From Blastococcus sp. MG754426 (lineage in GTDB: Bacteria; Actinomycetota; Actinomycetes; Mycobacteriales; Geodermatophilaceae), in contig NZ_SSXC01000021.1 of the NCBI RefSeq assembly GCF_021699055.1, positions 1 through 53,579 of the forward strand: 53,579 bases of DNA. Reading direction: 5' to 3'. A program made the translations under genes and the position numbers. Under the pieces are notes generated by a model that was given only the letters and a program-made list of their open reading frames with translations, made no database searches and was not told the DNA's origin. Below, one piece after another: positions 9,093 through 17,564 of this stretch (position 1 is the stretch's first letter; each line of letters begins with the position of its first letter).

Positions 9093-9391
9093 CAGCTGGA
9101 CTTCCGGATGCCGGGCAGCTCGCCCCGGTGGCCCATCTCGCGGAAGCGGACCCGGGACAGGCCGAACTTCCGCAGGTGGCCTCGCGGCCGGCCGTCGGCG
9201 ACGTCCCGGTTGCGCAGCCGGGTGGGGCTGGCGTCACGGGGCAGCCGCTGCAGCGCCTGCCGGGCGGCGACCCGCTCCTCCGGTGCGGCCGCGGTCCGGG
9301 CCGCCAGCTTGAGCTCCGCCCGGCGCTCGGCGTAGCGGGCCACCACCTCCCGCCGCTGCTGGTCGCGGACGATCTTCGAGGTCTTGGCCAC
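9089..9391 (-). CDS. rpsN: 30S ribosomal protein uS14, long zinc-independent form
   Basis: A 100-residue uS14, the long form without a zinc ribbon (no cysteine), in contrast to the roughly 61-residue zinc form. It begins [10 protein letters not shown] and ends with the family-typical [22 protein letters not shown] start at 9391, one base after the rpmG stop. Part of the Zur-type C-minus ribosomal protein operon. Confidence 0.95.
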   Translation of the reverse strand: MAKTSKIVRDQQRREVVARYAERRAELKLAARTAAAPEERVAARQALQRLPRDASPTRLRNRDVADGRPRGHLRKFGLSRVRFREMGHRGELPGIRKSSW

Positions 9392-9392
9392 C

Positions 9393-9560
9393 TCAGCGCT
9401 CCTCGCGGAAGTCGACGTGCTTGCGGACGATCGGGTCGTACTTGCGCAGGACCAGGCGGTCGGGGTCGTTGCGCCGGTTCTTCCTGGTGACGTACGTGTA
9501 GCCCGTGCCGGCGGTGGACTTCAGCCGGACGACGGGTCGGATGTCGGTGCCGCGGGCCAT
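9393..9560 (-). CDS. rpmG: 50S ribosomal protein bL33, zinc-independent paralogue
   Basis: A 55-residue bL33, starting [16 protein letters not shown] and ending [16 protein letters not shown]. It lacks the two CxxC pairs of zinc-binding bL33. ATG at 9560 shares its A with the TGA stop of rpmB, so translation is coupled. Confidence 0.94.
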   Translation of the reverse strand: MARGTDIRPVVRLKSTAGTGYTYVTRKNRRNDPDRLVLRKYDPIVRKHVDFREER

Positions 9561-9826
9561 CAGCCGCGCCTCCCCGAACCGAGCCGCCGGCGGACGTCGG
9601 GATCGCTGGCCCGCAGCCGGGCGACGACGGCCTCGATCCCCTGGGCGTCGATGGTCCTGATGCCCTTCGCCGAGACGGTGAGCCGGATCCAGCGGTTCTC
9701 GCCCGGGAGGAAGTACCGCTTGCGCTGCAGGTTGGGGTCGAAGCGGCGGCTGGTGCGCCGGTGGGAGTGGCTCACGTCCTTCCCGAAGCCGGGCCGGCGG
9801 CCGGTCACCTCGCAGTAGGTGGCCAT
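9560..9826 (-). CDS. rpmB: 50S ribosomal protein bL28, zinc-independent paralogue
   Basis: An 88-residue bL28 with [20 protein letters not shown] at its start. A single Cys remains and no CxxC pair, so this is the C-minus type. It is the first gene of the minus-strand operon. The start at 9826 is preceded by GGAGG five bases upstream, and a -10-like TAGGGT (9880-9875) lies next to the Zur-like box at 9883-9897. Confidence 0.94.
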   Translation of the reverse strand: MATYCEVTGRRPGFGKDVSHSHRRTSRRFDPNLQRKRYFLPGENRWIRLTVSAKGIRTIDAQGIEAVVARLRASDPDVRRRLGSGRRG

Positions 9827-9874
9827 GGCACCTCCAGGGTCCTGGGCCCCGGGGCGGTCCCGGGGTACGGCACC

Positions 9875-9911
9875 ACCCTAGATGAAAACGATTCCCGTTA
9901 GCGGTTAGGGT
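9875..9911. promoter_or_regulatory. Divergent promoter with one shared Zur box
   Basis: TGAAAACGATTCCCG (9883-9897) matches 12 of 15 bases of the znuA box. A TAGGGT -10 hexamer lies on each side: on the minus strand at 9880-9875 for rpmB, and on the plus strand at 9906-9911, six bases before the ATG of the COG0523-like gene. One bound repressor would cover both promoters. This is the only AT-rich stretch in the neighbourhood. Confidence 0.7.
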
Positions 9912-9917
9912 GGTCGC

Positions 9918-11189
9918 ATGACGTCCTCCCGCACCCCCCTGGTGATCGTCACCGGCCTCGAGGCCGCCCACACCGGTCGGGCGAGCCGCGCGCTCCTCGG
10001 CCGGGCGGGCAGCGTCGTCGTGCACCACGACGTCCGCCAGCTGGGCCACGGCGTCGTCCTCCGGACCGTCACCCGGCACACCGCCACCGGCCTCGTCGAG
10101 GAGCGGACCGCCGTGGAGCTCGCGCACGGGTGCCTCTCCTGCACCCTGCGGCTGGACCTGCTGCCGCTGCTGCACGCGCTCGGCGCCGAGCCGGACGTCG
10201 TCCGGATCGTGCTCCAGCTGGATCCCGCCCTGGAGCCGGAGAACCTGTGCTGGTCCATCGACCACCTGGTCCTCGACCACGTGCCGGCCGGCCCCGACGG
10301 CACGGCGGCCGACCGGGTCGAGGTGGCCGGCGTGCTGGCAGTCGTCGACGGCCGCACCTGGCTGGAGGACGTGACCGGTGCGGAGGAGCTCGCCGACCGG
10401 GGGCTCGCCGCCACCCCGGACGACGACCGGACGCTCGCCCAGGTGGGTCTGGGTCAGGTCGCCTTCGCCGACGCGGTCCTGCTGGCCGGCGGGCCGGTCG
10501 ACGCCTGGACGGCCGCCCGGCTGGACGCCGTGCTGGACCGGCTGGTCTCCGGCGTGCCGCGGGCCGACGCCGCCGTCGGCCCGGAGCGGCTGCTGGCGGC
10601 GCTCGGCCCGGGGGCCCGCCGGGGCCGGCTCTCCTCGGTGCACGACCCGCTGCTGCCCGGCCGCCCCCCGCTCGGCGAGGACGTCGGCGTGAGCGTCATC
10701 CGGTTCTCGGCGCCGCGGCCCTTCCACCCGGAGCGGTTGCACGAGGCGTTGGACGTGCTGCTCGAGGGCGTCGTCTGCAGCCGGGGCCGCGTCTGGCTCG
10801 CGAGCCAGCACGACCGGGCCCTCTGGATGGAGTCCGCCGGCCAGGGGCTGCGCATGGGGGACGCCGGACCCTGGCTGGCGACGCTGCCCGACGACAGCCC
10901 CGACTGGGCCGACGTCGAGCCGGAGCGCCAGGTCGCCGCGGCGCTGCGGTGGGACCCGGCCCACGGGGACCGGCACACCGAGGTGGTCGTGCTCTCCCAC
11001 CGGCAGCCGGGCGTGGCGGTGATCTCCGCGCTCGACGCCGCGCTGCTGACCGACGACGAGATGGCGGCGGGGCCCGCGGCGTGGGCCGGCCTCCCCGACC
11101 CCTTCGGCTCCTGGCACGAGGACCCGTGCGAGGCGACCCCCGCGCCCGACGACCGGGCGTCGACCACCGACCGAGAGGACCGTTCCTGA
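9918..11189 (+). CDS. COG0523/CobW-like protein without a P-loop (Rv0106-like)
   Basis: A 423-residue member of the CobW/COG0523 group of metallochaperone-like proteins. The N-terminus reads [15 protein letters not shown] where a family member should carry the Walker A GxxGxGKT, so GTP binding is doubtful. The metal motif region survives as [10 protein letters not shown]. The C-terminal half has the CobW_C-like block [13 protein letters not shown] and ends in [10 protein letters not shown]. From memory it resembles mycobacterial Rv0106, which is also zinc-regulated and divergent from rpmB. Probably leaderless (TAGGGT six bases upstream). Its stop overlaps the bL31 start, so it heads a zinc-response operon. 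Confidence 0.8.
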   Translation: MTSSRTPLVIVTGLEAAHTGRASRALLGRAGSVVVHHDVRQLGHGVVLRTVTRHTATGLVEERTAVELAHGCLSCTLRLDLLPLLHALGAEPDVVRIVLQLDPALEPENLCWSIDHLVLDHVPAGPDGTAADRVEVAGVLAVVDGRTWLEDVTGAEELADRGLAATPDDDRTLAQVGLGQVAFADAVLLAGGPVDAWTAARLDAVLDRLVSGVPRADAAVGPERLLAALGPGARRGRLSSVHDPLLPGRPPLGEDVGVSVIRFSAPRPFHPERLHEALDVLLEGVVCSRGRVWLASQHDRALWMESAGQGLRMGDAGPWLATLPDDSPDWADVEPERQVAAALRWDPAHGDRHTEVVVLSHRQPGVAVISALDAALLTDDEMAAGPAAWAGLPDPFGSWHEDPCEATPAPDDRASTTDREDRS

Positions 11190-11455
11190 TGCGTTCCGGC
11201 ATCCACCCCGAGTACCGCACCGTCGTCTTCCGCGACGCGGCCAGCGGCAGGCTCTACCGCACCCGCTCCACCGTCGCCACGACCCAGACCGTCGAGCTCG
11301 ACGGCGAGGTGCTGCCGCTGGTCGGCGTGGACATCTCCGCCGCCTCGCACCCCTTCTGGACCGGTGACCAGCGGGTCCTCGACACCGCCGGGCGCGTCGA
11401 GCGGTTCCACCAGCGCTACGCGCGGCACCTCGGCGCCCGCCGGACGGAGGGCTGA
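11189..11455 (+). CDS. rpmE2: 50S ribosomal protein bL31 type B (zinc-independent)
   Basis: An 88-residue type B bL31 beginning [16 protein letters not shown], with [10 protein letters not shown] and a C-terminal VERFHQRY. It has no cysteine, so the CxxC zinc site of type A is absent. ATG at 11189 shares its A with the TGA of the preceding gene. In bacteria with both types, type B is made under zinc limitation and displaces the zinc form. Confidence 0.95.
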   Translation: MRSGIHPEYRTVVFRDAASGRLYRTRSTVATTQTVELDGEVLPLVGVDISAASHPFWTGDQRVLDTAGRVERFHQRYARHLGARRTEG

Positions 11456-11458
11456 GCC

Positions 11459-11620
11459 GTGGCGGTCCCGAAGCGGCGCACCTCGCGGTCCCGCACCCGG
11501 TCCCGGAAGGCGCAGTGGAAGGCGACGCCGGTGCCCCTCGTGCCGGTCCGCGTCGACGGGGAGGAGCGACTGGTCCCCGCCCGGCTGCAGAAGGCCTACG
11601 AGCGGGGGCTCCTGCCGTGA
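11459..11620 (+). CDS. rpmF: 50S ribosomal protein bL32, zinc-independent paralogue
   Basis: A 53-residue protein starting [20 protein letters not shown], the signature of bL32, then a short Val/Leu-rich and Arg-rich tail. It contains no cysteine, whereas usual bL32 has a zinc ribbon. GTG start 3 nt after rpmE2; its stop overlaps the next GTG start (GTGA, 11617-11620). It is short and hidden under longer spurious frames, and easily missed. Confidence 0.88.
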   Translation: MAVPKRRTSRSRTRSRKAQWKATPVPLVPVRVDGEERLVPARLQKAYERGLLP

Positions 11621-12003
11621 CCGGCCGGCGTCCGGACGTGCCGGGGCCCGTCGTGGCGCTCTGCCTGGGACGCCGCTGCACCTCGACGGGGGCAGCGGCG
11701 GCCGGCTCCGGGCTGTCCGCCGCGGTGCGCGAGACCCGCGGGGCCGTGCTGGTGACCACGGCGTGCCTGGGTCCGTGCGGGCTCGCCTCCGTCGCCGCCG
11801 TGGCCCACCGCGACGGCTCCGGTGGGTGCTCCGGGCCGACTGTCTGGCTGGCCGGGGTGCACGAGGAGGAGCGCGCCGCGGCGCTGGCGGCCTGGGTGCG
11901 GGAGGGCGGACCGGGTGCATCGGGCGAGCCGGACGCGGGGATGCCCGCGACGCTGGTCCCGGCCGCGGCCGGCCTGGGCGTCCCGATGCGCTTCGGAGCC
12001 TGA
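11617..12003 (+). CDS. Thioredoxin-like [2Fe-2S] ferredoxin-type protein
   Basis: A 128-residue protein with the cysteine spacing of thioredoxin-fold [2Fe-2S] proteins: CLGRRC in the first third and CLGPC about 40 residues later. It would carry electrons or act as an iron-sulfur sensor; no partner reductase is visible. Translationally coupled to rpmF and so in the same presumed Zur operon. Its job in zinc starvation is unknown. The stop is one base from the convergent zur gene. Confidence 0.65.
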   Translation: MTGRRPDVPGPVVALCLGRRCTSTGAAAAGSGLSAAVRETRGAVLVTTACLGPCGLASVAAVAHRDGSGGCSGPTVWLAGVHEEERAAALAAWVREGGPGASGEPDAGMPATLVPAAAGLGVPMRFGA

Positions 12004-12004
12004 C

Positions 12005-12421
12005 TCAGCCGCGACCGGCGGCGCAGCTCCCGCAGGTGCCGAAGACCTCGAGCTCGTGCTGCACGTCGGCGAAGCCGTGCTCGGCGGCGATCCTGGCCGC
12101 CCACCTCTCCACCGGCGGGTCGGCGACCTCCACCGTGCGCCCGCAGGCTCGGCACACCAGGTGGTGGTGGTGCACCGGTGAGCAGCGGCGGTACGCCGCC
12201 TCGCCCTCGCCGCTGCGCAGGACGTCGACCAGGCCGTCGTCGACCAGCGCCTGCAACGCCCGGTAGACCGTCGCCAGGCCCACCGAGTCGCCGCGCTCGC
12301 GCAGCAGGGCGTGCAGGTCCTGGGCGCTCCGGAAGCCGTCGAGCTCGTCGAGCAGTTCCAGGACCGCGGTGCGCTGGCGGGTCTGCCGGCGGGCGGGGGG
12401 AGCGGTGTCGGGGGAGCTCAC
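12005..12421 (-). CDS. zur: Zinc uptake regulator, Fur family
   Basis: A 138-residue Fur-family repressor. An N-terminal winged helix ([13 protein letters not shown], then [19 protein letters not shown]) is followed by the dimer and metal domain with [11 protein letters not shown] near 84-94 and a C-terminal CGSC, the usual structural zinc site. Assignment to Zur, not Fur, rests on its place as last gene of znuABC and on the zinc-island context. The start overlaps the znuB stop by four bases, so Zur would control its own synthesis through the znuA box. Confidence 0.9.
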   Translation of the reverse strand: MSSPDTAPPARRQTRQRTAVLELLDELDGFRSAQDLHALLRERGDSVGLATVYRALQALVDDGLVDVLRSGEGEAAYRRCSPVHHHHLVCRACGRTVEVADPPVERWAARIAAEHGFADVQHELEVFGTCGSCAAGRG

Positions 12422-13446
12422 GGTCGGCCTGCCTTTCCCTCCACCGGTGCCGGCACCGGGTGCTCGCCGTGCTCGTCGTAGTGCACGCCCGTGCCGGTCC
12501 GGTGCGGTGCGTGCAGGTGGCCGTCGTGGTCGTAGTCCACGTGGTCACCGTGCGGGACCGGCCGGTGGCCGCAGCCCTCCCCGTGCTCGTGCGGGTGGGC
12601 GGCGTGCAGGCCGACCTTACGCCGGTGCCGCCGGCGGCCCGTGGCCTCCCGCACGGCGACGGCCAGCGCGACGAGCAGGAACAGGGCGATCGCCAGCAGC
12701 ACGATGGTGCCGCCGGACGGCGTGCCCGTGTAGTAGGAGGCCGTGGTGCCGGCGAGGCTGACGACCAGGCCGATGCCGCAGGCCAGCAGCAGTGCCTGCC
12801 GGAAGCTGCCGGCCAGCAGCTGCGCCACCGCGCTGGGGAGGATCATCAGCGCGCTGATCAGCAGCAGGCCCACCACGCGCATCGACAGCACGACGGTCGA
12901 GGCGACCAGCGCGGCGAGCACCACGTTGAGCGCCAGCACCGGCAGGCCCACCGCGCGGGCGTACTCCTCGTCGTCGCTCACCGCGTACAGCCGCTGCCCG
13001 AGCAGCCACACGACCGAGAGGATCACGACCGTGATGACGCCGAAGGCCGCCAGGTCGCCGGCGCTCGTGGTGGTGATCGCCCCGAACAGGTAGGCGTCGA
13101 GGTTCGTCGCCTGGCCGGACGGCGCCAGGCTGAGCAGCACCACGCCGCCGGCGATGCCCCCGTAGAAGAGGACGGCGAGCGCCACGTCGCCGCTGGTGCG
13201 CCCGCGGGCGCGGACGAGCTCGATGAGCACCGCCCCGGCGATCGCCGCGACGAGGGCCGCCCCGACCGGTGCGGTGGAGGTGAGGACGCCGACGCCGACG
13301 CCGACGAGCGCGACGTGGCCGAGGCCGTCGCCCAGCAGCGACAGCCGCCGCTGCACCAGGAAGATGCCGACCGCCGGAGCCGCCAGCCCCACCATCAGGG
13401 ACGCCAGCAGCGCCCGCTGCATGAACTCGTACTGGAGGATCTCCAC
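12418..13446 (-). CDS. znuB: Zinc ABC transporter permease with His-rich C-terminal tail
   Basis: Membrane component of the high-affinity zinc importer; 342 residues. The first 285 form an ABC-3 type permease of about eight membrane segments (for example [14 protein letters not shown] and [11 protein letters not shown]). Residues about 286-342 are an added hydrophilic tail with about 15 histidines ([22 protein letters not shown]). Such a tail is not part of the family fold and probably binds zinc on the cytoplasmic side. Starts one base after znuC ends. Confidence 0.93.
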   Translation of the reverse strand: MEILQYEFMQRALLASLMVGLAAPAVGIFLVQRRLSLLGDGLGHVALVGVGVGVLTSTAPVGAALVAAIAGAVLIELVRARGRTSGDVALAVLFYGGIAGGVVLLSLAPSGQATNLDAYLFGAITTTSAGDLAAFGVITVVILSVVWLLGQRLYAVSDDEEYARAVGLPVLALNVVLAALVASTVVLSMRVVGLLLISALMILPSAVAQLLAGSFRQALLLACGIGLVVSLAGTTASYYTGTPSGGTIVLLAIALFLLVALAVAVREATGRRRHRRKVGLHAAHPHEHGEGCGHRPVPHGDHVDYDHDGHLHAPHRTGTGVHYDEHGEHPVPAPVEGKAGRP

Positions 13447-13447
13447 G

Positions 13448-14299
13448 TCACTGCTCCCCGTCGCGGGCGCGCACCGGGCGGGAGGACGTCCACGGCTGGT
13501 GCTGGCGGTAGCCGGTCGCCGGGTGGTCGTCCGGATCCCCCGGGTGGTGGTGCCCGGCGTCGCCGGCCAGGGGGCCGGCCCCGGCCAGCGGCCCGTCGTA
13601 GCGCACCCGTCCGTGGTCGACGACGACCGCGCGGGTCAGGACGCCGGCGAGCGGACCGGCCTCGTGCGTGACCACCAGCAGGGTCGTCCCGCGCGACGAC
13701 ACCTCGGCCAGGACACCCGCGAGGGCCTGCTGGTTGGCGGCGTCGACACCGGCGGTCGGTTCGTCCATGATCAGCAGCTCGGGTTCGGCGGCCAGCGCCC
13801 GGGCCACGAGCACGCGGCGCTGCTGGCCGCCCGACAGCGACGCAACCGGATCGCGCACGCGGTCCGCGAGCCCCACCGCTTCGATGGCGTCGGCCACGGC
13901 CGCGCGGTCGGCGGCGGTGGGTCGGCCCAGCAGGCCCCGCCGGGCGAGTCGGCCGACGCCGACCACCTCGCGGACGGTGGCCGGCACCGCGCCGCTGACC
14001 GTGTGCCGCTGGGGCACGTAGCCGACCCGACCGCGGTCGCGCAGCCGTCCGACGGGGGCGCCGAGCACGGTGACCTCCCCCCCGAGCACGGACGCCAGGC
14101 CGAGGAGGCCGCGGGCGAGGGTGGTCTTCCCGGAGCCGTTCGACCCGAGGACGGCGAGCGCCTCACCGGGGCGCACCGTCAGGTCCACGCCCTGCACCAC
14201 GGGGACGTCGCCGTAGCCGATGCTCGCGCCGCGGAGCCCGACCGCGAGGTCGCGATCGGGCCCCGGCGGTTGCTGCTCGGCGAGGGTGCGGCCGGTCAC
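13448..14299 (-). CDS. znuC: Zinc ABC transporter ATP-binding protein
   Basis: ATPase of the zinc importer; 283 residues. Walker A GSNGSGKTT, signature LSGGQQRR, Walker B LLIMDEPTAG and switch His in VVTHE are all present. After about residue 245 comes a tail with GHHHPGDPDDH and QHQPW, again rich in histidine. The GTG start overlaps the znuA stop in a GTGA. It belongs to the metal-type (Mn/Zn) ABC ATPases. Confidence 0.94.
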   Translation of the reverse strand: MTGRTLAEQQPPGPDRDLAVGLRGASIGYGDVPVVQGVDLTVRPGEALAVLGSNGSGKTTLARGLLGLASVLGGEVTVLGAPVGRLRDRGRVGYVPQRHTVSGAVPATVREVVGVGRLARRGLLGRPTAADRAAVADAIEAVGLADRVRDPVASLSGGQQRRVLVARALAAEPELLIMDEPTAGVDAANQQALAGVLAEVSSRGTTLLVVTHEAGPLAGVLTRAVVVDHGRVRYDGPLAGAGPLAGDAGHHHPGDPDDHPATGYRQHQPWTSSRPVRARDGEQ

Positions 14300-15306
14300 G
14301 AGCAGTTCTGGCCCTCCTGCAGGGTGGCGAGGTTGGCGCGCATGACCTCGAGGTAGTCCTCACCGGCCGACTCGTCGGTCAGGCCCTCGATCGGGTCGAG
14401 GACGGCGGTCCGCACGCCCGCTTCCGCCGCCACGGTCTCGGCCACCGCCGGGTCGACGAGGGTCTCGGTGTAGACGGTGGTGATGCCGCGGTCGGCCACC
14501 AGCTCGGTGATCTCGGCGAGCTGGGCGGCGCTGGGCTCCTGCGACGGGCTGAGACCGTTGATGCCGACCACCTCGAGACCGTAGCGCTCGCCGAGGTAGC
14601 CGAACGCGTCGTGGCTCGTCACCAGGGTGTCCACGGCGCAGCCCGCGAGCCCGTCGGACATCTCCGCGTCCAGGGCCTCGAGGTCGGCGCGCAGCGCCGC
14701 GGCGTTGTCCGCGTAGGTGTCCGCGCCGTCCGGGTCCAGCTCGGCGAGCCGGTCGGCCATGGCGTCGGCGACGTCGGCCAGGCGGGCGGGGTCCAGCCAG
14801 AAGTGCGGGTCGACCGACTCCTCGCCCTCGGCGTGGGCCTCCTCCTCGGCGTGCGCTTCCTCCTCGGTGTGCGCTTCCTCCTCGGCGTGGGCCTCCTCCT
14901 CGTGGGCGTGGTCGTGCCCGCCGGTGGTGGTCAGCGAGAGGTCGGCGGCCTGGCCCGCGTCCCAGGCGGCGTCGGGGGCCTCGGACGCGACGGCGTCGTC
15001 GAGGCCGGGCTGGAAGCCCTCCAGGTAGAGGACCAGGTCGGCCTCGGAGATCGCGGCGACGTCCCGCGGCGTGAGCTCCAGGTCGTGCGGCTCGCCGCCG
15101 GGCGGGGTGGCCGAGGTGACCGACACGCGATCGCCACCGACCTGCTCGGCGGCCCACTGCAGCGGGTAGAAGCCGGCCAGCACGGACAGCTCGCCCCCGC
15201 CGGTGGCGCCGGACGCCTCCTCCGTCCCGGTGGAGGAGCCGCAACCGGCCAGCAGCAGGCAGGTGGCGGACCCGAGGGTGACGGTGGTGCGGCGCATCGA
15301 CGACAT
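14296..15306 (-). CDS. znuA: Zinc-binding lipoprotein of the ZnuABC importer
   Basis: Cluster A-I substrate-binding lipoprotein. The signal peptide has lipobox LLAGC; metal-ligand regions follow, including GGEPHDLELTPRD and DPHFWLDP, and TSHDAFGYL. Between them lies a long charged His loop (HDHAHEEE, then four HAEEEA-type units) that collects zinc in this family. The open frame begins at GTG 15327, but the Zur box at 15312-15326 overlaps that region, so ATG 15312, 15306 or 15297 is more likely; 15306 is chosen. No ribosome binding site is visible and the mRNA may be leaderless. First gene of znuACB-zur. Confidence 0.9.
   Translation of the reverse strand: MSSMRRTTVTLGSATCLLLAGCGSSTGTEEASGATGGGELSVLAGFYPLQWAAEQVGGDRVSVTSATPPGGEPHDLELTPRDVAAISEADLVLYLEGFQPGLDDAVASEAPDAAWDAGQAADLSLTTTGGHDHAHEEEAHAEEEAHTEEEAHAEEEAHAEGEESVDPHFWLDPARLADVADAMADRLAELDPDGADTYADNAAALRADLEALDAEMSDGLAGCAVDTLVTSHDAFGYLGERYGLEVVGINGLSPSQEPSAAQLAEITELVADRGITTVYTETLVDPAVAETVAAEAGVRTAVLDPIEGLTDESAGEDYLEVMRANLATLQEGQNCS
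14831..14902. repeat. Four 18-bp tandem repeats in znuA
   Basis: Four units of 18 bp (two identical, two slightly diverged) encode the HAEEEA/HTEEEA repeats of the zinc-collecting loop. They are in frame, so slippage would change loop length only. Confidence 0.9.
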
Positions 15307-15311
15307 GTGCA

Positions 15312-15326
15312 TGGGAATCATTCTCA
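15312..15326. promoter_or_regulatory. Zur box at the znuACB-zur start
   Basis: Read on the gene strand: TGAGAATGATTCCCA, palindromic at 13 of 15 positions and of the general Fur/Zur box type. It overlaps the first possible start codons of znuA, so a bound repressor would block the promoter of the whole importer operon including zur. Confidence 0.75.
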
Positions 15327-15386
15327 CACAGCTCCCCGGCGCGGTCGGCGCCCGGTCGCGCGCGCGGACCCGTGCCCGCCCGCGCG

Positions 15387-15392
15387 TAGGAT
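15387..15392 (+). promoter_or_regulatory. proA -10 (leaderless type)
   Basis: TAGGAT ends six bases before the proA GTG, and no ribosome binding site is present. Confidence 0.6.
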
Positions 15393-15398
15393 CTCGGT

Positions 15399-16652
15399 GT
15401 GTCCGACGTCTCCGGCCTGCCGCTGATCGGTGCCGCCGCGCTGCGCGCGAAGGCTGCCTCCCGGGTGCTCCGCACCCTGCCGACGGACACCAAGGACGCC
15501 GCGCTGGCGGCGATGGCCGGGGCGCTGGTCGAGCGCGCCGACGAGATCCTGGCCGCGAATGCGACCGACGTCGCCGCCGCCCGGGCCGACGGCACGCCGG
15601 AGGCGATCGTCGACCGGCTGCGGCTGGACGCGGGCCGGATCGCCGGGGTCGCCGACGCGCTGCGCCGGCTGGTGGCGCTGCCCGACCCGGTCGGCGACGT
15701 CGTCCGCGGGTCGCGGCTGCCCAACGGGCTGGAGCTGAAGCAGGTCCGCGTCCCCCTCGGCGTGGTGGGCATCGTCTACGAGGCCCGCCCCAACGTGACC
15801 GTCGACGCCGCCGGGCTGTGCCTCAAGAGCGGCAACGCGGCGCTGCTGCGCGGCTCGGCGTCGGCGTTCGGCACCAACACCGCGCTGCTCGCCGTCCTCG
15901 CCGAGGCGGGGGAGAAGGCGGGGCTGCCGGCGGGTTTCGTCGAGCTGCTGCCGGCCGACCGCGCATCGGTGGGCGAGCTGCTGAACGCCCGGGGACTGGT
16001 CGACGTCGTCATCCCGCGCGGGGGCGCCTCGCTGATCCAGCGGGTCGTGCGGGAGTCGCGGGTGCCGGTGATCGAGACCGGCGAGGGCAACTGCCACGTC
16101 TACGTCGACGCCTCGGCCGACCCGGAGATCGCCGAGGCGGTCGTGCTCAACTCCAAGACCCACCGGGTCAGCGTCTGCAACAGCGCCGAGACGCTGCTGG
16201 TGCACCGCGACGTGCCGTTCCTGCCGCGGCTGCTGGCCGCGCTGGCCGACGCCGGCGTCGCACTGCACGGCGACGACGCCGCCCGCTCGGCCCACGCCGG
16301 CGTCGTCCCGGCCACCGACGAGGACTGGGGCACCGAGTACCTGTCGATGGACATGGCGGTGCGGGTCGTCGACGACCTGCCGCAGGCCCTCGACCACATC
16401 GCGCGGTGGAGCACCGGCCACACCGAGGCGATCGTCGCCGACTCCGCCCGCGCCATCGCCGAGTTCACCGCCGGTGTCGACGCCGCCGCCGTGCTGGTCA
16501 ACGCCTCGACCCGGTTCACCGACGGGGGCGAGTTCGGCTTCGGTGCCGAGATCGGCATCTCCACCCAGAAGCTGCACGCCCGGGGCCCGCTCGGCCTGCC
16601 CGAGCTCACCTCGACCACCTACGTCGTCACGGGGTCCGGCCACACGCGCTGA
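15399..16652 (+). CDS. proA: Gamma-glutamyl phosphate reductase (proline synthesis, step 2)
   Basis: Reduces gamma-glutamyl phosphate with NADPH to glutamate semialdehyde; 417 residues, the usual length. Recognisable blocks are [16 protein letters not shown] near 118, [12 protein letters not shown] near 137, the catalytic-Cys region [15 protein letters not shown] near 255, and [15 protein letters not shown] near the C-terminus. It carries its own leaderless-type promoter, consistent with its separation from proB by the zinc island. Confidence 0.96.
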   Translation: MSDVSGLPLIGAAALRAKAASRVLRTLPTDTKDAALAAMAGALVERADEILAANATDVAAARADGTPEAIVDRLRLDAGRIAGVADALRRLVALPDPVGDVVRGSRLPNGLELKQVRVPLGVVGIVYEARPNVTVDAAGLCLKSGNAALLRGSASAFGTNTALLAVLAEAGEKAGLPAGFVELLPADRASVGELLNARGLVDVVIPRGGASLIQRVVRESRVPVIETGEGNCHVYVDASADPEIAEAVVLNSKTHRVSVCNSAETLLVHRDVPFLPRLLAALADAGVALHGDDAARSAHAGVVPATDEDWGTEYLSMDMAVRVVDDLPQALDHIARWSTGHTEAIVADSARAIAEFTAGVDAAAVLVNASTRFTDGGEFGFGAEIGISTQKLHARGPLGLPELTSTTYVVTGSGHTR

Positions 16653-16676
16653 CCCCGCCCCCTCCCGAGGAGCCGC

Positions 16677-17564
16677 ATGCCCCGCCCGCCGTCGCAGTCC
16701 CCCCACTTCTCCTCGGTCGCGGACGTCAGCAAGCGGCTGTCCACCGCCGGCTACCTGCCCGACGCCCAGATCGCGACGACGGTCTTCCTCGCCGACCGCC
16801 TCGGCAAGCCGCTGCTGGTGGAGGGGCCGGCGGGCACGGGGAAGACGGAGCTGGCCAAGGCGCTGGCCGCCGCCACCGGGTCCGAGCTCATCCGGCTGCA
16901 GTGCTACGAGGGCCTGGACGAGGCCCGCGCGCTCTACGAGTGGAACTACAAGAAGCAGCTGCTGCGCATCCAGGCGTCCCAGGCCGAGGGGGGCGCGGAC
17001 TGGGACACCGTCCACGACGACATCTTCGGCGAGGAGTTCCTGCTCGCCCGCCCGCTGCTGACCGCCATCCGGCGCACGGAGCCCACCGTGCTGCTCATCG
17101 ACGAGACCGACAAGGCCGACGTCGAGGTGGAGGGCCTGCTGCTCGAGGTGCTCAGCGACTTCCAGGTGACGATCCCCGAGCTGGGCACGGTGACCGCGAC
17201 CCGCCGGCCGACCGTCGTCCTCACCTCCAACGCCACCCGCGAGCTCTCCGAGGCGCTCAAGCGGCGCTGCCTGTACCTGGCGCTGGACTACCCGACCGCC
17301 GAGCGGGAGCGGGAGATCGTGCTCTCCCGCGTGCCCGACCTCGCCTCGGGGCTGGCCGACCAGCTGGTCGCGACGGTGCGGGCGCTGCGCGGGCTGGAGC
17401 TGAAGAAGTCGCCGTCGATCTCGGAGACCCTCGACTGGGCGCAGACCCTGCTGGAGCTGGGGCTGGACACCCTCGACGAGCCGGCGATGGCCGCGACGCT
17501 GGGCGTGGTGCTCAAGCACGCCAGCGACCAGACCCGGGCCGCGGCCGAGCTGCGGCTGAACTGA
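16677..17564 (+). CDS. MoxR-family AAA+ ATPase (CoxD-like)
   Basis: A 295-residue MoxR-type AAA+ ATPase: Walker A EGPAGTGKTEL near 51, Walker B LLIDETDKAD near 140, sensor 1 TSNATRELSEALKRR near 185. MoxR ATPases act with VWA-domain partners as chaperones that insert cofactors or mature complexes, and the next gene encodes such a partner. The pair resembles CoxD/CoxE of carbon monoxide dehydrogenase loci, but no cox structural genes are in this window. ATG at 16677 lies 24 nt after proA with a GAGGAG-like site before it. Its stop overlaps the next start. Confidence 0.87.
   Translation: MPRPPSQSPHFSSVADVSKRLSTAGYLPDAQIATTVFLADRLGKPLLVEGPAGTGKTELAKALAAATGSELIRLQCYEGLDEARALYEWNYKKQLLRIQASQAEGGADWDTVHDDIFGEEFLLARPLLTAIRRTEPTVLLIDETDKADVEVEGLLLEVLSDFQVTIPELGTVTATRRPTVVLTSNATRELSEALKRRCLYLALDYPTAEREREIVLSRVPDLASGLADQLVATVRALRGLELKKSPSISETLDWAQTLLELGLDTLDEPAMAATLGVVLKHASDQTRAAAELRLN

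Noticed and set aside
9393-12548. 1051-codon open frame on the minus strand
   Set aside because: It is real only at its end, where it encodes bL33; the rest is a shadow of the COG0523-like and bL31 genes on the other strand, as expected at this GC content.
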